NCBI GenBank assembly: GCA_013215215.1
Contig: JABSOU010000031.1
Location: 1-41,151 of the forward strand
DNA length: 41,151 bases
Direction of reading: 5' to 3'
Source: Cognatishimia sp.
Lineage (GTDB): Bacteria > Pseudomonadota > Alphaproteobacteria > Rhodobacterales > Rhodobacteraceae
The number at the start of each line of letters is the position of its first letter. Position 1 is the first letter of the stretch. This document shows, in pieces, positions 38,236 through 41,151 of this stretch. The translations under genes and the position numbers were made by a program. The notes below the pieces were generated by a model. It made no database searches. It was given only the letters and a program-made list of their open reading frames with translations, and was not told where the DNA came from.

Positions 38236-39471
38236 CTAGTCCGCCGGTTTTGGCAAAGGTTCTTTCACGCGCCCGGCTTCGACCCGCTGGCGCACCCCTT
38301 CGCACTGCGCTTGCCGTGCGTCGGGTGACAGGTTTTCGCCTAGGGCCTGTAATCGCAATCCCTCCGTGTCGATCCGAGGTAGGCCTGCGGCTTCCATTCC
38401 CGACAAGCGGGCTTCGACCGCGTGTTTCTTGCGCACCTGATGCGGCTGGAAATCGTTGAACATCTCTGGCGTGATGGCTTCGCCGACCACCAAATGGCCC
38501 TGCGCTACTGCGGCCTTCACAATGCCTTCACCGGCCTCAGAACGCACGATAATCCCATTGAACCCCTCATCCTCGCCGGTCGGTCCGCCTCCGGGCCAGA
38601 CATCGGCGGCGGCGATATCGGCGGCCTCTCCCAAAGCATCCGGGCAGAGCTTGCATCGGGTCTCTAGCTCCCATGTGCCTTCATCTTCCCAGAGGTCATT
38701 ATATGTGGTGGCTAATTCCCGCCCGTCTTTGGTTTGCACCGTCGTCAGCCCCGGATTGCCAAAACCGCGATAGCGGAACAGCGAAAGCTCGTCCTCATTG
38801 ACGCCGAAGTCTGACAAGAGTTTCTGCGACTTTCCGATCCGCGATTGTCCGCCGCAGACCATCACCATCCGCGCCACGCAAAGCGCGTCGACACGCGGAT
38901 CCACCTGCGCATAGGCATGCACAGCGGCCACGTCGCAGGGTTTAGCAATAATCGCGAAAGGTTCGCCGCGATCCAGCGCCACTTTCAATCCTGCCAAAGG
39001 CGCGGCGGACCCATAGCGCGACCCCGCATGGGCCAGCACGTCGTCAGCGGTTTCGCTCATGACCCATTCTGTGCGCATCGGTTGGTCGGGCTTCGCGCGC
39101 ACATGCAAAATGAAAGCGGCTTGCCCGCTGCCCAAAAGATGCATGCCAAGCGCTGTTAAAACCCCACCCGTCGCGCCGCGATGGCGCACGTCTGGATTGG
39201 CGGCCCATGCATAGCGCATGTCGGAATAAGCACCCCAGATATCGTCAACTTGCGCCTCTGTCTGAACCCGAGGCCGCGCGATTGCGCCGGGGCAAGCGGC
39301 AAGGATGTCCTTCTCTTCCACCTCGGAAAACCCATCGACAGGAACGGGCCGCAAGCCGCCGACCTCGGCCAGTTCCATGCGGACGCGCCCGCCCGTGACG
39401 GCCTCACACAGACCGCAGCCAATACAGAGGCCAGATGTCACGACTTCGGAAATACTCTGGGCTACTCGCAT
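38236..39471 (-). CDS. FrhB/FdhB-family iron-sulfur oxidoreductase (coenzyme F420 hydrogenase beta-subunit-like)
   Basis: This 411-residue protein begins MRVAQSISEVVTSGLCIGCG. Cys16, Cys19 and Cys22 (CIGCGLC) with a further Cys in LAACPGAIARP make a 4Fe-4S-like set. FrhB_N and FrhB_C domains contain RYGSAAPLAGLKVALDRGEP, AIIAKPCDVAAVHAYAQVDP, RYRGFGNPG and RCKLCPDALGEAADIAAADV. ATG 39471 follows AGGAG. In non-methanogens such proteins are FAD/Fe-S reductases of varied function; F420 itself is not implied. Convergent or divergent partner genes do not reveal the substrate. Confidence 0.82.
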   Translation of the reverse strand: MRVAQSISEVVTSGLCIGCGLCEAVTGGRVRMELAEVGGLRPVPVDGFSEVEEKDILAACPGAIARPRVQTEAQVDDIWGAYSDMRYAWAANPDVRHRGATGGVLTALGMHLLGSGQAAFILHVRAKPDQPMRTEWVMSETADDVLAHAGSRYGSAAPLAGLKVALDRGEPFAIIAKPCDVAAVHAYAQVDPRVDALCVARMVMVCGGQSRIGKSQKLLSDFGVNEDELSLFRYRGFGNPGLTTVQTKDGRELATTYNDLWEDEGTWELETRCKLCPDALGEAADIAAADVWPGGGPTGEDEGFNGIIVRSEAGEGIVKAAVAQGHLVVGEAITPEMFNDFQPHQVRKKHAVEARLSGMEAAGLPRIDTEGLRLQALGENLSPDARQAQCEGVRQRVEAGRVKEPLPKPAD

Positions 39472-39570
39472 GGCCGCGTCTCCTTTTTCGACCACTCTAC
39501 GAGCGTCCAAAAATCGCGCAAGGCCCTGCGTTTCATCTTGCCCTGAAACTCCGGGGTGAGACCGCAGGTC

Positions 39571-39587
39571 GAGGGGCACAGCCCCTC
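39571..39587. repeat. Palindrome GAGGGGC-ACA-GCCCCTC
   Basis: A 7-bp perfect stem lies between the TRAP dctM gene and the FrhB-like gene. It has no T-run on either side, so it is REP-like rather than a proven terminator, though it may stabilise the dctM transcript end. Confidence 0.5.
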
Positions 39588-39599
39588 AACCCATTCTTC

Positions 39600-41000
39600 T
39601 TAGACCAAACTCGGCAACCACAGAACGATGCCCGGGAAGGCCACCAGCAAGGCAATCGTCACGCCATCTGCGATAAAGAACGGAGTCACGCCCTTGAACA
39701 CATCCTGCACGGTCAGATCATCCCGCACACCGGCGACCACGAAACAGTTCAGTCCAATCGGCGGCGTGATCAGGCAGAACTCTGCCATTTTCACCACTAG
39801 GATCCCAAACCAGATCGCACACATTGGCCCGCTCATGCCAAAGGTGCTGTCGGCTGCCGAAACAAACTCGCCGCCATTCAGCGCCATGACCGCCGGATAA
39901 ACCACAGGTAGGGTCAGCAAGAGCATCCCGATGGCGTCCATAAACATCCCCAAGACCGCATAGGCCAGAAGGATGCAGATAAGGATCAGCATCGGCGACA
40001 TGGTCAGGCTGGTGATCCAGTCGGCAAAAGCGCTTGGCAGGTCCGCAAACCCAAGAAAGCGCACATAGACCAGAACGCCCCAGATGATCGTGAAGATCAT
40101 GACCGACAGCTTGGCCGTTTCAAGCAAAGCGTCCTTCAGCTGTGGCCAGCGCATGCCGCGATAGAGCGCCATGAGGAAAACCACAAAGGCTCCGATCGCG
40201 CCGCCTTCCGTCGGTGTGCCCCAGGCGTCTCCGCCGAAGGGGTTGTAGACAAAGAAGATGATGGTCACGACCACAAAGACAATCGGCAGGGCAGGCGGCA
40301 GGGACGCGAAACGTTCGCGCCAGGTAAACCCTGTGACCCGCGGGCCAAAGTCTTTGATCACCAGCGCCAAGCCAATGATCAGCAGCCCATAGACCAATGC
40401 CGAAAACGCGCCCGGAATAAAGCCAGCCAGCAGCAGTTTCCCCACGTCCTGTTCCACGATGATCGCATAGATCACGAGAATGGCGGACGGGGGGATCAAG
40501 GATGCGAGAGTTCCCCCCGCCGCAACAACGCCGGCCGCAAAGCGTTTGTCGTAGCCGATCTTCAGCATCTCTGGGATCGCGATCCGAGCGAAAACCGCCG
40601 AAGTCGCAACAGACGCCCCAGAGACAGCCGCAAAGCCTGCGGTCGCAAAAACAGTGGACACCGCCAGCCCCCCTGGCACCCATGCAAACCACCGTTTCGC
40701 TGCTTCAAATAGCGCTTTTGTCAGCCCCGCGTAATAGGCCAAATAGCCGATCAGGATAAACGTAGGGATTAGACTCAGCGCCTGAGAGCTGACTTTGGAG
40801 TGCGGGACCTGTCCTGCGGTTTTCACCGCAACTGTCACGGCCCAGCCGAAATCTTCGGGGTCCATGCCTTTCTTGGCCCAGAAGATCCAGATCAACCCGA
40901 CCATGCCTGCAAGCCCCGCAGCAAACGCCACGCGCATGCCCAGAACGACCAGAACCAACAAGCCGCCCGAGACGACCAATCCAATATCAATCGGTTCCAT
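39600..41000 (-). CDS. dctM: TRAP transporter large permease (DctM family), second system
   Basis: This 466-residue polytopic membrane protein has the DctM motifs GASVATSAVFARIAIPEMLK, GTLASLIPPSAILVIYAII, GMFMDAIGMLLLTLPVVYPA and CLITPPIGLNCFVVAGV. It is longer than the dctM at 13122 and differs in sequence, so it belongs to another transporter. It follows the dctQ tail at 41004 on the same strand. Confidence 0.93.
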   Translation of the reverse strand: MEPIDIGLVVSGGLLVLVVLGMRVAFAAGLAGMVGLIWIFWAKKGMDPEDFGWAVTVAVKTAGQVPHSKVSSQALSLIPTFILIGYLAYYAGLTKALFEAAKRWFAWVPGGLAVSTVFATAGFAAVSGASVATSAVFARIAIPEMLKIGYDKRFAAGVVAAGGTLASLIPPSAILVIYAIIVEQDVGKLLLAGFIPGAFSALVYGLLIIGLALVIKDFGPRVTGFTWRERFASLPPALPIVFVVVTIIFFVYNPFGGDAWGTPTEGGAIGAFVVFLMALYRGMRWPQLKDALLETAKLSVMIFTIIWGVLVYVRFLGFADLPSAFADWITSLTMSPMLILICILLAYAVLGMFMDAIGMLLLTLPVVYPAVMALNGGEFVSAADSTFGMSGPMCAIWFGILVVKMAEFCLITPPIGLNCFVVAGVRDDLTVQDVFKGVTPFFIADGVTIALLVAFPGIVLWLPSLV

Positions 41001-41003
41001 GGA

Positions 41004-41150
41004 TCAGGCCCCCTTGTCTTCTTCGAGGCCAGACACAGTGTCGGCTTCCATCGCCGCCTGTGTCGCGGCATCTGCGATCAAAGGCACGGCGACCGGAGTT
41101 TCGGCATTCGTGGCAATCGCGCGGCAATAGCCCCAGACCTGCAAACACAA
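41004..41150 (-). CDS. dctQ: C-terminal tail of a TRAP small permease (DctQ), truncated by window edge
   Basis: The frame is open from the window edge to TGA 41004-41006, giving 48 residues beginning LCLQVWGYCRAIATNAETPV. The short hydrophilic tail after a last membrane helix and the position 3 bp before dctM fit DctQ. The rest lies outside the window. Confidence 0.7.
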   Translation of the reverse strand: MCLQVWGYCRAIATNAETPVAVPLIADAATQAAMEADTVSGLEEDKGA

Positions 41151-41151
41151 A

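Noticed and set aside
1..41151. CRISPR array or rRNA genes
   Set aside because: No regularly spaced repeats and no rRNA-like sequence were seen on reading through the window.

Overview
The window is double-stranded bacterial DNA from an alphaproteobacterium, most likely a Roseobacteraceae/Rhodobacterales member. The reasons are a complete repABC replication module, two TRAP transporter systems, tungstate ABC genes, a molybdenum hydroxylase with c-type cytochromes, and the style of the glycerol and sugar-acid operons. A repABC locus means the DNA is a plasmid or chromid, or a chromosome carrying an integrated one. A tRNA-Thr gene directly beside repC favours a chromid or an integration site.

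Region 1-5.8 kb is an accessory, lower-GC, decaying segment. It holds the 3' end of an unknown gene, an Abi_2/HEPN abortive-infection gene broken by two in-frame stop codons, an apparently intact TIR-domain protein with a Gly/Tyr-rich N-terminal tail, a small ORF, and a catalytic-core-only tyrosine recombinase. An 80-bp direct repeat (74/80 identical by eye) brackets the defence genes at 163-242 and 2557-2636. Next come a surface-lipoprotein gene (TbpB-like) and its Slam exporter gene, which has lost most of its beta-barrel through an internal deletion.

Region 5.8-15.3 kb is a complete oxidative, non-phosphorylating sugar (probably pentose) pathway. A TRAP transporter (dctP on one side, dctQM diverging from it) imports the substrate. 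An SDR dehydrogenase, an SMP-30 lactonase, an enolase-superfamily sugar-acid dehydratase, a FAH-fold 2-keto-3-deoxy-acid dehydratase and a ketoglutarate-semialdehyde dehydrogenase would carry it to 2-oxoglutarate. A GntR/FCD regulator lies inside the operon.

Region 15.4-16.9 kb is a scar: an IS6-type transposase remnant, a 58-codon AlpA-type excisionase gene, short direct repeats and tRNA-Thr(TGT). This looks like the remains of a tRNA-integrated element. Region 16.9-20.8 kb is repABC on the minus strand with three identical 16-bp parS palindromes and a counter-transcribed RNA between repB and repC.

Region 20.8-41.2 kb is ordinary-looking, GC-rich metabolic DNA. It carries Nudix-tupACB (tungstate uptake), a haloalkane dehalogenase, glpR-glpD, a hydroxypyruvate-isomerase-like gene and a flavodoxin-fold reductase. 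A three-subunit molybdenum hydroxylase operon follows, ending in a metallophosphoesterase and a MoaD/ThiS-like GG-terminal protein, and then three overlapping cytochrome c genes. After these come two GFA-family genes around a GNAT, a lysine-6-dehydrogenase-like gene with an Lrp regulator, an FrhB-like iron-sulfur protein, and a TRAP dctM with the tail of dctQ. The tungstate/molybdate uptake genes, the Mo hydroxylase and the cytochromes form a plausible functional theme. No CRISPR array or rRNA was seen.
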